Positions 45,690 through 56,836 of a stretch of 64,000 nucleotides of DNA are shown in pieces. Position 1 is the stretch's first letter, and each line of letters starts with the position of its first letter. Where the stretch lies: NCBI RefSeq assembly GCF_035046485.1, contig NC_085136.1:296709080-296773079 (forward strand). Reading direction: 5' to 3'. The notes under the pieces were generated by a model. That model searched no databases, had not been told where the DNA came from, and worked only from the letters and a program-made list of their open reading frames with translations. The DNA comes from Aedes albopictus (lineage: Eukaryota; Arthropoda; Insecta; Diptera; Culicidae). The translations under genes were made by a program, and so were the position numbers.

Positions 45690-47060
45690 AACCTCAACCG
45701 ATTTTAATGACCAACGGTTCATTCGACGCGGAATCTGGTCCCATTGTTTCCTATTGAAAATGGTTCGGATCGGTCCAGCCGTTCCGGAGTTATGACCATT
45801 TAGGTGTTCCGGATCGGTACCCCAGGAAGGGGCCAGATATGAAAACGCAACAAACCCATTCATGCGACACATCAAACCGCGGCACTTTCGAAAACATGAT
45901 GAACGGTAAACAGGAAAATAGTCACGCACCATATCTGAACCGGTAGTGTCCCGGAACCGGTTCCGGATGACCCGCCGGAAGTGGTCAAATATGAAAATGA
46001 ACCAAACCCATACATGCGACACATCAAACAGCGGATTTTTCGATAACCTGATAAACAGTAGGCAGGAAAACATTCTCAGACCATATCTGAACCGGTAGTA
46101 TTCCGGAACCGGTTCTGGGTGTTCCGGCGGTAGTGGCTAAATATGAAAGTGAACCAAACCCATGCATGCGATACATCAAACAGCGGCTTTTTCGATAGCC
46201 TGATGAACAGTAGGCAGGAAAATATTCTCGGACCATATCTGAACCGGTAGTGTTCCAAATATGAATGTGAACCAAACCCATACATGCGACACATCAAACA
46301 GCGGATTTTTCGATAACCTGATAAACAGTAGGTAGGAAAACATACTCAGACCATATCTGAACCGGTAGTGTGCCGGAACCGGTTCTGGGTGTTCCGCCGG
46401 AAGTGGCTAAAGATGAAAGTGAACCAAATCCATGCATGCGATACAACAAACAGCGGCTTTTTCGATAGCCTGATGAACAGTAGGCAGGGAAACATTCTCA
46501 GACCATATCGGAACCGGTAGTGTTACTGAACCGGTTCCAGATGTTACGCCGGAATTGGCCAAGTATAAAAGTTAACCAACCCCTTACATGCGACTCATCA
46601 AATCGCAAGCTCTTCAGGCAACCTGATAAACGGTTAATAAAAGAGAATAGTTTCAGATCATATTTGGAACTACCGATAGAGTTCCGAAACCGGCTCCGGG
46701 TGTCCCGCTGGAAGTGGTCAAATGTAGTAGATATCAAAACCCATGCCTGCGACACATTAGACAGCGGCTTTTTAAATAACGTGATGAACGATTAGTCAGA
46801 AAATAGGCTCAGAACACAACGAAGATCTTTATAAAGGTTACCGATAGTGTTCCAGGACCGATCTAGGGTGTCCAGCCGGAAGAGGCCAAATGCCAAAAAG
46901 AACCAAACCCATGCATGCGACACATCGAACCGCGGTCTTTTTTTAAACCATGAGCAATGATAAGCAAGAAAATAGGCTCAGACCACATTAGAGGCTACCG
47001 ATAGTGATACAAAACCAGCATTGGGTGCTTCCTAGGGTGCTTCGCAGGAACTTCAAAAAT
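45690..47060. repeat. ~150-bp satellite array rich in AACCGGTT
   Basis: About eight units with starts (ATCTGAACCGGTAGTGT) near 45,927, 46,080, 46,231, 46,351 and 46,503, then more diverged units. One unit (46,231-46,351) is ~30 bp shorter. Most contain the palindrome GGAACCGGTTCC or a one-base variant, the phrase CATGCATGCGACACATCAAA and GGCTTTTTCGATAACCTGAT. Non-coding. Confidence 0.92.
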
Positions 47061-47487
47061 GAACAAAGTCAATGCAAGCGATAAATATGTGTAAGAAAAC
47101 AAAATCTTGACTGAACTAAGGCCACATACATACAGACGTCTTACTCTACTCACTCTCCATCGTCCTTGTTTTCAACGGTTGAATCAAATATTAATCGTTG
47201 TTGCTCGTTTGACGTCTACTCACTACCAACATCAAGCCGCAGTGAAACGCAACCTGATTAGCATTTGGCGATTATTTTTTCGTAACGATGAATATATGCA
47301 ATAGCAATATGTTACAAATGATATGTCTGTTTGTCTGTACTAAAGCAATCTCATCAAATCACTGAGATGTAAAAATATACAGTAGGATAGGTCAACGTTA
47401 TATGAGAAAATTATCGCATCAATCCCGGAGAAAGTTTTTTCAATCGAAAATGGCCTACGCCTCATCGATTTCGCCGCCTCCAAGAAC

Positions 47488-48873
47488 ATGGCCATTCGTA
47501 GCACCTTCTTCCAGCACAGCCTCCCGTATCGTTACACCTGGAGATCACCACAACAAACGGAATCGCAAATCGACCACGTTCTGATTGATGGACGTCATTT
47601 CTCCGACATTATCGACGTCAGGACCAACCGTGGCGCTAATATCGACTCCGATCACTACCTGGTGATGGTTAAACTGCGCCCAAAACTCTCAGTTATTAAC
47701 AATGTACATTACCGGCGGCCGCCCCGGTACGATCTAGAGCGACTGAAGCAACCGGATGTCGCCTCAGCATACGCGCAGAATCTCGAGGCAGCGTTGCCGG
47801 ACGAGGGTGTGCTCGATGTGGCCCCTCTAGAGGACTGCTGGAGTACAGTGAAAGCAGCCATCAACAACGCAGCCGAGAGCAATATCGGGTACGTAGAACG
47901 GAGTCGACGAAACGATTGGCTCGACGAGGAGTGCAGAGCGGTTCTGGAGGAGAAGGATGCAGCGCGGGCGGTAATGCTGCAGCATGGAACCCGACAGAAT
48001 GTGGAGCGATACAGACAGAAGCGGAAGCAGCAGACCCGTCTCTTCCGGGAGAAAAAGCGCCGCCTGGAAGAAGCGGAGTGTGAGGAAATGGAACTGCTGT
48101 GCCGTTCACAGGAAACACGAAAGTTCTACCAGAAGCTTAACGCATCCCGCAAAGGCTACGTGCCGCAAGCCGAAATATGCAGGGATAAGGAAGGGAGCCT
48201 CCTGACGGACAAACGTGAGGTGATCGAAAGGTGGAAGCAGCACTTTGACGAACACCTGAATGGCAATGAGAATGTAGGCACGGAGGACCAAGGCAGCGGA
48301 GGAAATGACTATGTTGGTGCAGCAGAGGACGGGAACGAACCAACTCCCACGCTGAGGGAAGTTAAGGATGCCATCCACCAGCTCAAAAACAACAAAGCGG
48401 CTGGTAAGGACGGTATCGCAGCAGAACTCATCAAGATGGGCCCGGAAAAGTTGGCCACCTGTCTGCACCAGTTAGTAGTCAAGATCTGGGAAACTGAACA
48501 GCTACCGGAGGAGTGGAAGGAAGGGATAATCTGTCCCATCCACAAGAAAGGCGACAAATTAATGTGTGAGAACTTTCGAGCGATCACCGTTTTGAATGCC
48601 GCCTACAAAGTGCTATCCCAGATCATCTTCCGTCGTCTTTCTCCTAAAGTAAATGAGTTCGTGGGAAGTTACCAAGCCGATTTCATCGACGGCCGGTCGA
48701 CAACGGACCAGATCTTCACCGTACGGCAAATCCTCCAGAAATTCCGTGAATACCAGGTCCCAACGCATCACCTGTTCATCGACTTCAAAGCGGCATACGA
48801 CAGTATCGACCGCACAGAGCTATGGAAAATTATGGACGAGAACAGCTTTCCCGGGAAGCTGACTAAAGGGTGA
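47488..48873 (+). pseudogene. RTE-type LINE ORF, endonuclease/reverse transcriptase part
   Basis: A 461-codon open stretch, although the true frame begins further upstream (ENGLRLIDFAASKN from 47,446) and the element is 5'-truncated there. It covers the C-terminal third of the endonuclease (to about residue 60), a charged coiled linker with Lys/Arg/Glu-rich helices (about 110-230) and reverse transcriptase blocks up to DFKAAYDSIDR (about 430). It is cut at 48,865 by the TIR element; the last few codons are transposon sequence. The catalytic DD lies in the downstream piece (CFADDMDII near 50,195). Confidence 0.85.
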
Positions 48874-50000
48874 TACGGTCAAAATTTGGTCACACAATTT
48901 GTTTCATAACTTGAGACTGCGTACACCAAAACAGCTGAATTTTGGACCATTATTGGTACATTATATGTAGCTTATACCATAAAATTTTCATCAAAATCGG
49001 TTTAGTATTTGCGGAGATATTGTGAATCCTGAAAACTGCAATTTTAAAATTTTGTACAAAGTGGATTAAAAAATAAGAACACATTTTTACTCTTTTTTTT
49101 ATAGAACCAGAAATACTGAACCAATTTCAATGAAAATTTTTCTGTGTGTAAAGTATACATATCAAAATGTTATGTAAAAATTTCATTCAATTTGATTCAG
49201 CCGTTACAAAGTTATAGTTGTTTAGGTGGTCAAATTTTGTCAAATTTTGTCAAGTCAAGTCAAATTTTGGTCACACAATTTTTTTCATAACTTTAGATTG
49301 CGTACACCAAAACTGCTGATTTTTGGATCAGTAATGGTACATTATATGTAGCTTGTACCATAAAATTTTCATCAAAATCGGTCTAGTATTTGCGGAGATA
49401 TTATTGAACCCTGAGATCCACAGTTTTAAAATTTTGTGCAAAGAGGATTCATACAGTTTTACTGTTTTATTTATAGAGCCAGAGATACTTAACCGATTTC
49501 AATGAAAATTTTTCTGTATGTGTAGTATGCATATCAAAATGTTGTGTAAAAATTTCATTCAATTCGATCCAGCCGTTACAAAGTTATATTTGCTTAAGTG
49601 GCACCCGGTCAGTTTTTTTCATGTTCAAACTGCTACAACTTTGAAAGTATTCATACAAAATGGCTCAAAATTTTACTAAGAACGTATTTTCATAATAGTA
49701 CTATACTGTAAAATTTTGATGAAAATCGGAGCAGTATTGGTAGTTCTATAATCAAAATTGTGCTTTATTGACCTTAAATTTCCGAAAATTTACTATGGAG
49801 CGCCTTTGTACAAAATTTTAAAAAGGTAGGTCGATGGTTTTGTCTATATATCAACCAATACTCAATCGATTTTGTTGAAAATTTTATGGTATAAGCTACA
49901 TATAATGTAGCATTACTGGTCCAAAATTCAGCTGTTTTGGTGTACGCAGTCTGAAGTTATGAAAAAAATTGTGTGACCAAATTTTGACCGTATCACCCTT
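48866..50000. mobile_element. TA-flanked TIR element with duplicated inner module
   Basis: Ends AAGGGTGATACGGTCAAAAT and complement, flanked by TA at 48,864-48,865 and 50,001-50,002; the LINE frame continues on both sides. The TIR homology extends about 95 bp. An inner module of ~340 bp is present twice in tandem (about 48,880-49,225 and 49,261-49,595, sharing TGCGGAGATATT and ATTTCAATGAAAATTTTTCT). Non-coding. Confidence 0.88.
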
Positions 50001-50002
50001 TA

Positions 50003-50833
50003 GACTGATAAGAGCAACGATGGACGGTGTACAGAACAGCGTAAGGATTTCGGGTGAGCTATCCAGTTAATTTGAATCTCGACGGGGACTACGACAAGGT
50101 GATGGACTTTCCTGCCTACTATTCAACATCGCCCTGGAAGGTGTTATGCGACGAGCCGGGATACGATCTTCACGAAATCCAGCCAATTTGTCTGTTTTGC
50201 GGATGACATGGATATTATTGCCAGAACATTTGGAACGATGGCAGAACAGTACACCCGCCTGAAACGTGAAGCAGCAAAGGTCGGACTGGTGGTGAATGCG
50301 GCTAAGACAAAGTACATGCTGGTAGGTGAGACTGAGTGAGACAGGACAAGCCTTGGCAGCAATGTTACGATAGACAGGGATACTTTCGAGGTGGTAGAAG
50401 AATTCGTCTACCTCGGTTCCTTGCTAACGGCTGACAATAACGTGAGCCGAAGGCGCATCATCAGTGGAAGTCGTGCCTACTATGGGCTCCAGAAGAAACT
50501 GCGGTCAAAAAAGATTCACCCCCGCACCAAATGTACCATGTACAAGACGTTAATAAGACCGGTGGTTCTCTACGGACACGAGACATGGACGATGCTCGAG
50601 GAGGACCTGCAAGCACTCGGAGTTTTCGAGCGACGGGTGCTAAGGACGATCTTCGGCGGTGTGCAGGAGAACGGTGTGTGGCGGAGAAGGATGAACCACG
50701 AGCTCGCTGCACTTTACGGCGAACACAGTATCCAGAAAGTGGCCAAAGCTGGAAGGATACGGTGGGCAGGGCATGTTGCAAGAATGCCGGACAACAACCC
50801 TGCAAAGTTGGTGTTTGCTAACCATCCGGTTGG
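50003..50833 (+). pseudogene. RTE-type LINE ORF, C-terminal part
   Basis: It resumes the frame after the TIR element with LIRATMDGVQNSVRISGE, then after small shifts QFVCFADDMDIIARTFGTM and EEFVYLGSLLTADNNVSRR, LIRPVVLYGHETWTMLEED and the typical LINE C-terminus AGRIRWAGHVARMPDNNPAK. Internal stops (for example near 50,067 and 50,337) show it is dead. Confidence 0.82.
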
Positions 50834-50879
50834 GGGTTTTTCCCTCTTTCAAAATTTTTAGTTAAAAAATAAATAATAA
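50834..50879 (+). mobile_element. 46-bp retroposon stub with (TAA)n-like tail
   Basis: It splits the LINE C-terminus. The 15-bp repeat TAACCATCCGGTTGG flanks it (50,819-50,833 and 50,880-50,894). It ends AAAAAATAAATAATAAT. It is the extreme 3' end of some LINE or SINE, strongly 5'-truncated. Confidence 0.8.
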
Positions 50880-51040
50880 TAACCATCCGGTTGGTACAAG
50901 AAGGCGTGGAGCGCAGAGAGCACGATGGGCGGACCAGGTGGAGCGTGATCTGGCGAGTGTTGGGCGTGACCGAGGATGGAGAGCTGCAACTGCAAATCGA
51001 GTATTATGGCGGCAAATTGTTGATTCAGTATTATCATGAA

Positions 51041-53100
51041 TTTTTTTTTTTTTTTTTACTTAATCATTTATTTGAGGCTCATGCGCCAACAGGCATAACG
51101 GAGCCGAATTCAGTTATTTTTTTTAATTTCATACAATGTTATGTGTTTGACTAAAACTATGTTAGTTTTGGGGAACCGTAAAACTCGCGGTTTAGTCGAG
51201 GTTAGGGGTAACAATAATATTTGAGGAAAGGATAGGGTAATGAGGGCTTTTCGTTGACACTTAACAGCATGATGTGGCGTATTGCTGCTGGACAAACGTA
51301 GAGTGGACAAACAACCTGTAACGATACAAACAGACGAGTTTCGAAGGGGCACGAGGTGGACAAGTGGAGCAACAAGACTGAGATATCAAACAAAGACACG
51401 AGGTGGACAAGTGGATCAACTAGACGAAATTATCAAACGAAGACTTCAGCTTGCTTCAAGAAGTCGTACACAAGCTTCATGTACTCAAGATCAAGTTTAC
51501 CCAACACATCTCTAATGTCTTCCTTTTCTGGTTTCCCTTGGGCCCTGAGGGATGCACATAAATCGGATCTGGCAATACCGTATTCGGGGCATTCCCACAC
51601 AACATGGTTGATATCTTGATAGCCTGCACCACAGCTACAACGATTGCTATCTGTGAGCCCTATTCGATAGAAATGCGAGCCCAGAGAGTAGTGATTGGAC
51701 ATAAGTCGACACATTATCTTGATAAAATCTCGACCCATGTCCAACCCCTTGAACCACGCCGTCTTCGATACCTGTGGGAGAATTGAATGTAACCACCTGC
51801 CCAATTCCCCTGCATCCCATTTTTGTTGCCAACTGACCAAGGCATGCTGACGAGCAATCGAAAAAAATTCATTGAAGGCGATATGACGGTCATAAATATC
51901 GCCTTCCATAGCGCCCACCTTGGCGAGTGAGTCCGCTTTCTCATTGCCCGGGATCGAGCAATGTGAAGGGACCCAAACCAAAGTGATGTTATATGCTTGA
52001 TGCGATAAAGCACTCAGAATTGATCGAATTTCGCTCAGGAAATACGGGGAGTGCTTCACCGGCCTCATTGAGCGAATAGCCTCAATTGAGCTGAGACTAT
52101 CCGTGAAAATGAAATATTGATCAGAGGGAAGAGAGGCAATTCGCTCTAATGCGTAGTGTATAGCTGCCAATTCTGCGACATATACTGAGCAAGGACTTTG
52201 AAGTTTATGGGCGGCGCTATGAAGCTCATTAAATACACCAAATCCAGTGGAATCATTTGTTTTTGACCCGTCAGTGAAAAACCTTCTGTCGCTACTGACT
52301 TGACCAAACTTGCTTACAAAAATATTTGGAATGTGCTCTGATCGGAGCGGATCTGGAATTCCACGGATTTCTTGCAACATGGACAGATCAAAACCTATAG
52401 TGGAATTGGAGAAGTCTGGGAAGCAATCGCGGTTGGGAACATTCAATGAAGGGTGAACCTCCAGAGTCATGTACGAGTAGTACACTGTCATAAACTTTGT
52501 TTGATGAATTCGTTCGATCAGCTTTTCAAAATTTTCAATTACCAATGGATTTTGCACCTCACAGCGGATGAGGAACCTTAACGACAATTCCACGAAACGA
52601 TCTGATAAAGGGAGTACTGCTGCTAGTACCTCCAAACTCATTGTGTGCGTCGAGTTCATGCAACCTAACGCGATCCGAAGACAACGATACTGGATACGCT
52701 CTAGCTTCAAGATGTGTGTTTTCGCGGCGGACTGAAAGCAAAAGCTACCGTATTCGAGAACCGACAGTATCGTTGTACGATAAAGCTTTATCAGATCTTC
52801 CGGGTGGGCTCCCCACCATGTTCCGGTAAGTGTACGCATGAAGTTGATTCGCTGTTGGCACTTCTGATACAGATAATTAATGTGCTTTCCCCAGGTGCCT
52901 TTAGAGTCGAACCAGACCCCCAGATACATATGTGAAAAACCTTGAGTGAGTTCCCTACCCAAAAATTGAAGCTCTAGCTCTGCTGGGTCACGCTTCCTAG
53001 AAAAGACAACTAACTCAGTTTTCTCCGGAGAGAATTCGATACCCAGCTTTACAGCCCAAGCAGACAAATTGTCTAAGGTATCTTGCAGTGGTCCTTGCAG
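51041..53100 (-). mobile_element. I-type LINE with RNase H, 5'-truncated, poly(A) tail
   Basis: A minus-strand insertion. Its tail is the T17 run at 51,041-51,057, with AATAAA upstream on the minus strand (51,067-51,072). The 12-bp repeat TATCATGAATTT flanks it (51,032-51,043 and 53,101-53,112), and the RTE stop region continues beyond. The 3' UTR carries two similar copies of a motif around CCACTTGTCCACCTCGTGTC (about 51,350 and 51,400). Confidence 0.9.
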
Positions 53101-53106
53101 TATCAT
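51433..53106 (-). CDS. LINE ORF2 C-terminus: RT end, RNase H, zinc knuckle
   Basis: 557 codons open, stop at 51,433. The truncation removes everything before the reverse transcriptase thumb, so the Met is not a genuine start and its first codons lie in the flanking duplication. Residues ~20-80: KLGIEFSPEKTELVVFSRKR and MYLGVWFDSKGTWGKHINYL. Residues ~285-400: type-I RNase H with all four acidic positions visible (FFTDGSKTND, VAELAAIHYALE, YFIFTDSLSSIEAI, GNEKADSLAK) and WVPSHCSIPG. Residues ~480-520: a Cys/His knuckle (CSCGAGYQDINHVVWECPEY). No internal stop, so this is a young copy; it cannot retrotranspose itself without endonuclease and the RT palm. LOA, I and related clades share this layout; I clade is favoured. 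Confidence 0.85.
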   Translation of the reverse strand: MILQGPLQDTLDNLSAWAVKLGIEFSPEKTELVVFSRKRDPAELELQFLGRELTQGFSHMYLGVWFDSKGTWGKHINYLYQKCQQRINFMRTLTGTWWGAHPEDLIKLYRTTILSVLEYGSFCFQSAAKTHILKLERIQYRCLRIALGCMNSTHTMSLEVLAAVLPLSDRFVELSLRFLIRCEVQNPLVIENFEKLIERIHQTKFMTVYYSYMTLEVHPSLNVPNRDCFPDFSNSTIGFDLSMLQEIRGIPDPLRSEHIPNIFVSKFGQVSSDRRFFTDGSKTNDSTGFGVFNELHSAAHKLQSPCSVYVAELAAIHYALERIASLPSDQYFIFTDSLSSIEAIRSMRPVKHSPYFLSEIRSILSALSHQAYNITLVWVPSHCSIPGNEKADSLAKVGAMEGDIYDRHIAFNEFFSIARQHALVSWQQKWDAGELGRWLHSILPQVSKTAWFKGLDMGRDFIKIMCRLMSNHYSLGSHFYRIGLTDSNRCSCGAGYQDINHVVWECPEYGIARSDLCASLRAQGKPEKEDIRDVLGKLDLEYMKLVYDFLKQAEVFV

Positions 53107-53845
53107 GAATTTGATGTGAACTAAATAACTGAATGAAAACTGATTACACTCATTCGAAGAGGGTATTCTGCTTAGAGGGTTCGAAAAGTCGGTACAAGAT
53201 CAAAAAATCTTGGTCACATTTTTATGACCCAAATGGATTCAGGATTCAGGAACAGTTCGCATTACGTCGACGGAAAGATCATGTTTCGGAATGATGGCCC
53301 TAGCACAGAAACTAGCTAAACAAACAATAGTAGAAGATTTCAAAAACAGGGACCGAATTCTAAACCGCCCGATAGGTAGGAGATTGTCCACATCACGACG
53401 GTTTCGAACCGAACGGACTCAATAAATACCAAAACTTCCGTATGACATTTTTAAGTTAGGCAAGGCCATCTTGACTAGGAAACCTTGACCGATTGAACCC
53501 TTGAAAAGGCCCCATACAAATCGAAACGTCGGAAAAAACATGAACTAGTGTTTTTGATTCCCCCAAAAGGCTGAAGCCAACATTCTGAAGCAAAGTCATC
53601 CCAGTCGTATCCCAACCAAGGAAAGATCATGAGTACATGTTCGACGAGAAAGGCACTATCACACTAGGTGGATCAATCTGGGTTTTTAAAATAAATTTAG
53701 ATGTTTTTGCCTTTCTCGTACACCAAGGTGTACCGAAAGGCTATATGTTCACTCCTAAAACGAAAATTTGATAGAGCCTCCGGAGGGGTCAAGTGTTATA
53801 TACCAATCGACTCAGCTCGACGAGTTGAGATGATGTCTGTGTGTA

Positions 53846-53886
<41 letters not shown>

Positions 53887-54745
53887 GTGTGTGTGTGTAT
53901 GTGTACAAAAAGGTCACCTCATTTTTAGATAGTAAATATGAACCGATTTCAACGACCGATGGTTTATTCGACGCGGTATATTGCCCCATTGTTTCCTATT
54001 GAAAATGGTTCAGATCGGTCCAGCCGTTCCGGAATTATGGCCATTTAGGTGTTCCGGACCGGTACCCCAGGAAGGGGCCAGATATGAAAATGCAACAAAC
54101 CCATGCATGCAACCCATCACACCACTGCATTTTCAATTATCTGATGAACGGGAAATAGGAAAATAGCCTCAGACTATATCTGAACCGGTAGTGTTTCGAA
54201 ACCGGTTCCTGGTGTCCCGCCGGAAGTGGCCAAATATAAAAATGAACATAACCCATGCATGCGACACGTCAAATTGCGGCATTTTCGATAACTAGTTGAA
54301 TGGTGAGCAGGAAAGTAGTTTCAGACTATATTTGAACCGGTAGTGTTCCAGAACCGGTTCCAGGTGTCCCGCCGGAAGTGGCCAACTAAAAAAGTGAACC
54401 AAACCCATGCATGCGACACATCAAAGAGCGGCTTTTTCGATAATCAAATGAACAGTAAGCAGTAAAATAGTTTCAGCCCATATCTGAACCGGTTGTGCTC
54501 CGGAACCGTTTCCAGGTGTCCCACCGGAAGTGGTCAATTGAAAAAGTGAACCAAACCCAGGCATGCGACACACCAAATAGCGGCTGTATGGATAACCAGA
54601 TGAACGGTAAGCAGTAAAATAGTTTTAGACCATATCTGAACCGGTTGTGTTTCGGAACGGGTTCCAGGTGTCCTGCTGGAAGTAGCCAATTAAAAAAAAA
54701 ACAAACCCATGCATGCAACACATCGAATTGCGGCTTTTGCGGTAA

Positions 54746-54912
54746 CCCAAGCAACACACATGTTATACAAAAGTTACGACAGCGCAAGTTTTGGTTGTAT
54801 AGAAGTTTATTTTACGTTATTTCAACACAATGTTAGAATTACGTAAAATAAATTTCTATATAACCAAAACTTGCGCTGTCGTAGCTTTATTATAACATGT
54901 GTGTTGCTTGGG
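54746..54912. mobile_element. 167-bp palindromic MITE with 3-bp target duplication (AAC)
   Basis: Ends CCCAAGCAACACACATGTTA and complement. The arms pair over most of the length, including AGCGCAAGTTTTGGTT. AAC flanks both sides, and removing the element restores the satellite phrase GGTAACCTGATG. It belongs to the 3-bp-TSD MITE class. Confidence 0.88.
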
Positions 54913-55304
54913 AACCTGATGAACAGTAAGCAGGAAAGTAGTTTCAGACTATATTTGAACCGGTAGTGTTTCAGAAGCGGTTCCCGCCGGAAGTGGCCAA
55001 CTATAAAAGTGTACCAAACCCATGCATGCCACGCATCAAAGATCGACGTTTTTGAGAACCAGATGAACGGTAAGCAGGAAAAAGTTTCAGACTATATCTG
55101 AACCGGTTGTGTTCCGGAACCGGTTCCAGGTGTCCCGCTGGAAGTGGCCAATTGAAAAAGTGAACCGAACCCAGACATGCGACACACCAAATAGCGGCTT
55201 CATCGATAACCGAATGAACGGTAAGCAGGAAAATAGTTTCAGACCATATCTGAATCGCTAATATAGTAAACTGACGTAGTTGAAGGGGTGAATCCTGCTG
55301 AATG

Positions 55305-55465
55305 GGGAGCATCCATTAAGTACGTCACGCTAAAATTGGGATTTTTCAACACCCCCTCCCCCCTTCGTACGGGTTTTTCCTATACCTAATACATTTGCTT
55401 GCCACACTTTAGCAACCCCCCCCCCCCTCACCCCTAGGACCGTGACGTACTTAATGGATGGACCG
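55305..55465. mobile_element. MITE with TIR CATCCATTAAGTACGTCAC
   Basis: The 19-bp arms at 55,310-55,328 and 55,442-55,460 are perfect complements. Two C runs in the interior. The family also leaves a trace at about 32,538-32,556. The flanking duplication is unclear because the satellite at this point is diverged. Confidence 0.8.
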
Positions 55466-55865
55466 AAGAAAAGTAGGTCGAACGCTTAACAAGCTGTTTA
55501 TCACCGATAATCACCAATCAATCCTCTAAATAACATATCTGAACCGGTTGTTTTCCGCAACCGTTTCCTGATGTCTCGCCGGAAGTGGCCAGATTAAAAA
55601 GTGAACCAAACCCCTGCATGCGAAATTTCAAATCATCAAAAATGTTCGATAACCAGATAAACGGGCAGCAGGAAAATAGTCTTTGACCCAAGCTCTGACC
55701 ACACCTAAGTTTACCGGCAGTGTTGCAGAATCAGGATTAGATGCTCCGCTGAAATTACAACAAAACAAAATCGATGCAAGCGATACATACGTTCACGCAT
55801 ACGAACAAAATCTTGATAAAAATTTAAGCGATCTTGTCAAATCCCACCATTTTCCTGAGGCGTAA

Positions 55866-56836
55866 TTATACAGTAGGATGGATCAATGTTGTATGGGAAA
55901 ATTTTAATTTTATAGCATCAATCCCCTTTTGCGACTTAAATTACTGCGCACAATTTTGATGCAACTGGTTGTGCCATCGCGCTCTGTAACACGGTTGAAA
56001 TTTGAATGGGTTTCGTTATGGGAAATTTTACTTGCTTGCATTTTTTTGTCAAATTTTATATGAATCTTTTACTGCCGTTCCACGCCCAATTGTCCCATGT
56101 TATATGGGAATCCCGTATAACATGGGATAATCATGCGTAGACCGGCAGTATAACCAATGATAATAAAGTAAAGGCTAAACTGTGCAGAAAAAAAAATGCT
56201 GAAATTTCTTGATAATGTTCGGCATTCAGCGCTAGTGAAGGTGGTCAAGCAGTCAGCTGAGAGGTTTAATATTTTTCAGCTCTGCTTATACGTTTAAACA
56301 TAATACATAACATAGGAATATGAACCATCAATAAGTTTCCAAATTTGATTATGGCTTTGATAAAGTTCTTGCTTTTCTGAACAAGGCTGACACAAATTTC
56401 GCTTTTTTCTTAACCCTCGAGCGATCGCGCTGTTGTATTTTGTACAACACGTTGAAAAAGTCTCGCTTTTTGTACTCAGCATTAGCGTGGTGCTGACGCA
56501 GGTTACGGAAGGTTAAGTCCCCCCTTGGAAATTTTGGGTCGGAATTCAACATTTTGAGGAAGGGCACAAATGAATAAACCAATAAATTTTTAAATTTTAA
56601 GGTGAACAGTCCTCCAGAAAATTTCTTACCAAACCCGATGAATTAGGCGATTTTGCATAATTGTTTGAGTATTTTTTTCATCAAATACATTTATTATTTA
56701 TCAATTCCACCCCCTCATTGACGAACGAACACTGTGACAAAAGAAGAAAATGATATTTGTTCCGTTCTAGAGTATTTTCAGGATTCAGGAACACTTCGGC
56801 TTATGGCGACGGAAATATCTTAGAGTACATATTCGA
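55866..56836. other. AT-rich part of unit 2, no gene
   Basis: Follows the array. Bases 55,870-55,930 resemble 47,385-47,428, just before the RTE insertion in unit 1, which helps place that insertion. The short minus-strand frame at 56,349-56,582 (SALFRKARTL-like) has no domain I know. Confidence 0.45.

Larger units (their letters stand above)
47430..53145 (+). mobile_element. RTE-type (JAM1-like) LINE, 5'-truncated, multiply nested
   Basis: Pieces: 47,430-48,865 (endonuclease end and reverse transcriptase front), 50,001-50,833 (reverse transcriptase end and C-terminus), 50,880-51,040 (last codons) and 53,101-53,145 (stop region and AACTAAATAACTGAATGAAA tail). Motifs: QIDHVLIDGRHFSDIIDVRT, the endonuclease SDHYLV, NNKAAGKDGIAAELIK, ICPIHKKGD, HLFIDFKAAYDSIDR, CFADDMDIIA near 50,195 and GRIRWAGHVARM near 50,755. 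The frame is intact for 461 codons up to 48,873. Each gap is an insertion with target duplication. The clade call rests on general resemblance. Confidence 0.85.
45462..53689 (+). repeat. composite satellite unit 1 (with nested LINEs)
   Basis: Head: GCCTTTCTCGTACAC, hairpin to GAAAGGC, TATATGTTCACTCC, then a (GT)n tract (45,588-45,655). A conserved pre-array block follows (CATTGTTTCCTATTGAAAAT, CAGCCGTTCCGGAGTTATG), then a satellite array to about 47,060. Tail: GACGAGAAAGGCACTATC then ACTAGGTGGATCAA and TGGGTTTTT at 53,642-53,689. The RTE LINE at 47,430-53,145 is inserted between array and tail. Head and tail share the inverted motif GCCTTTCTCG / CGAGAAAGGC, so the unit may be a mobile or amplified element with very short inverted ends. 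Confidence 0.75.
53935..55690. repeat. satellite array of unit 2
   Basis: About ten ~150-bp units. Unit starts (ATCTGAACCGG) fall near 54,178, 54,331, 54,482, 54,633, 54,950, 55,096 and later. AACCGGTT appears in most. Broken by two MITEs. Confidence 0.9.
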
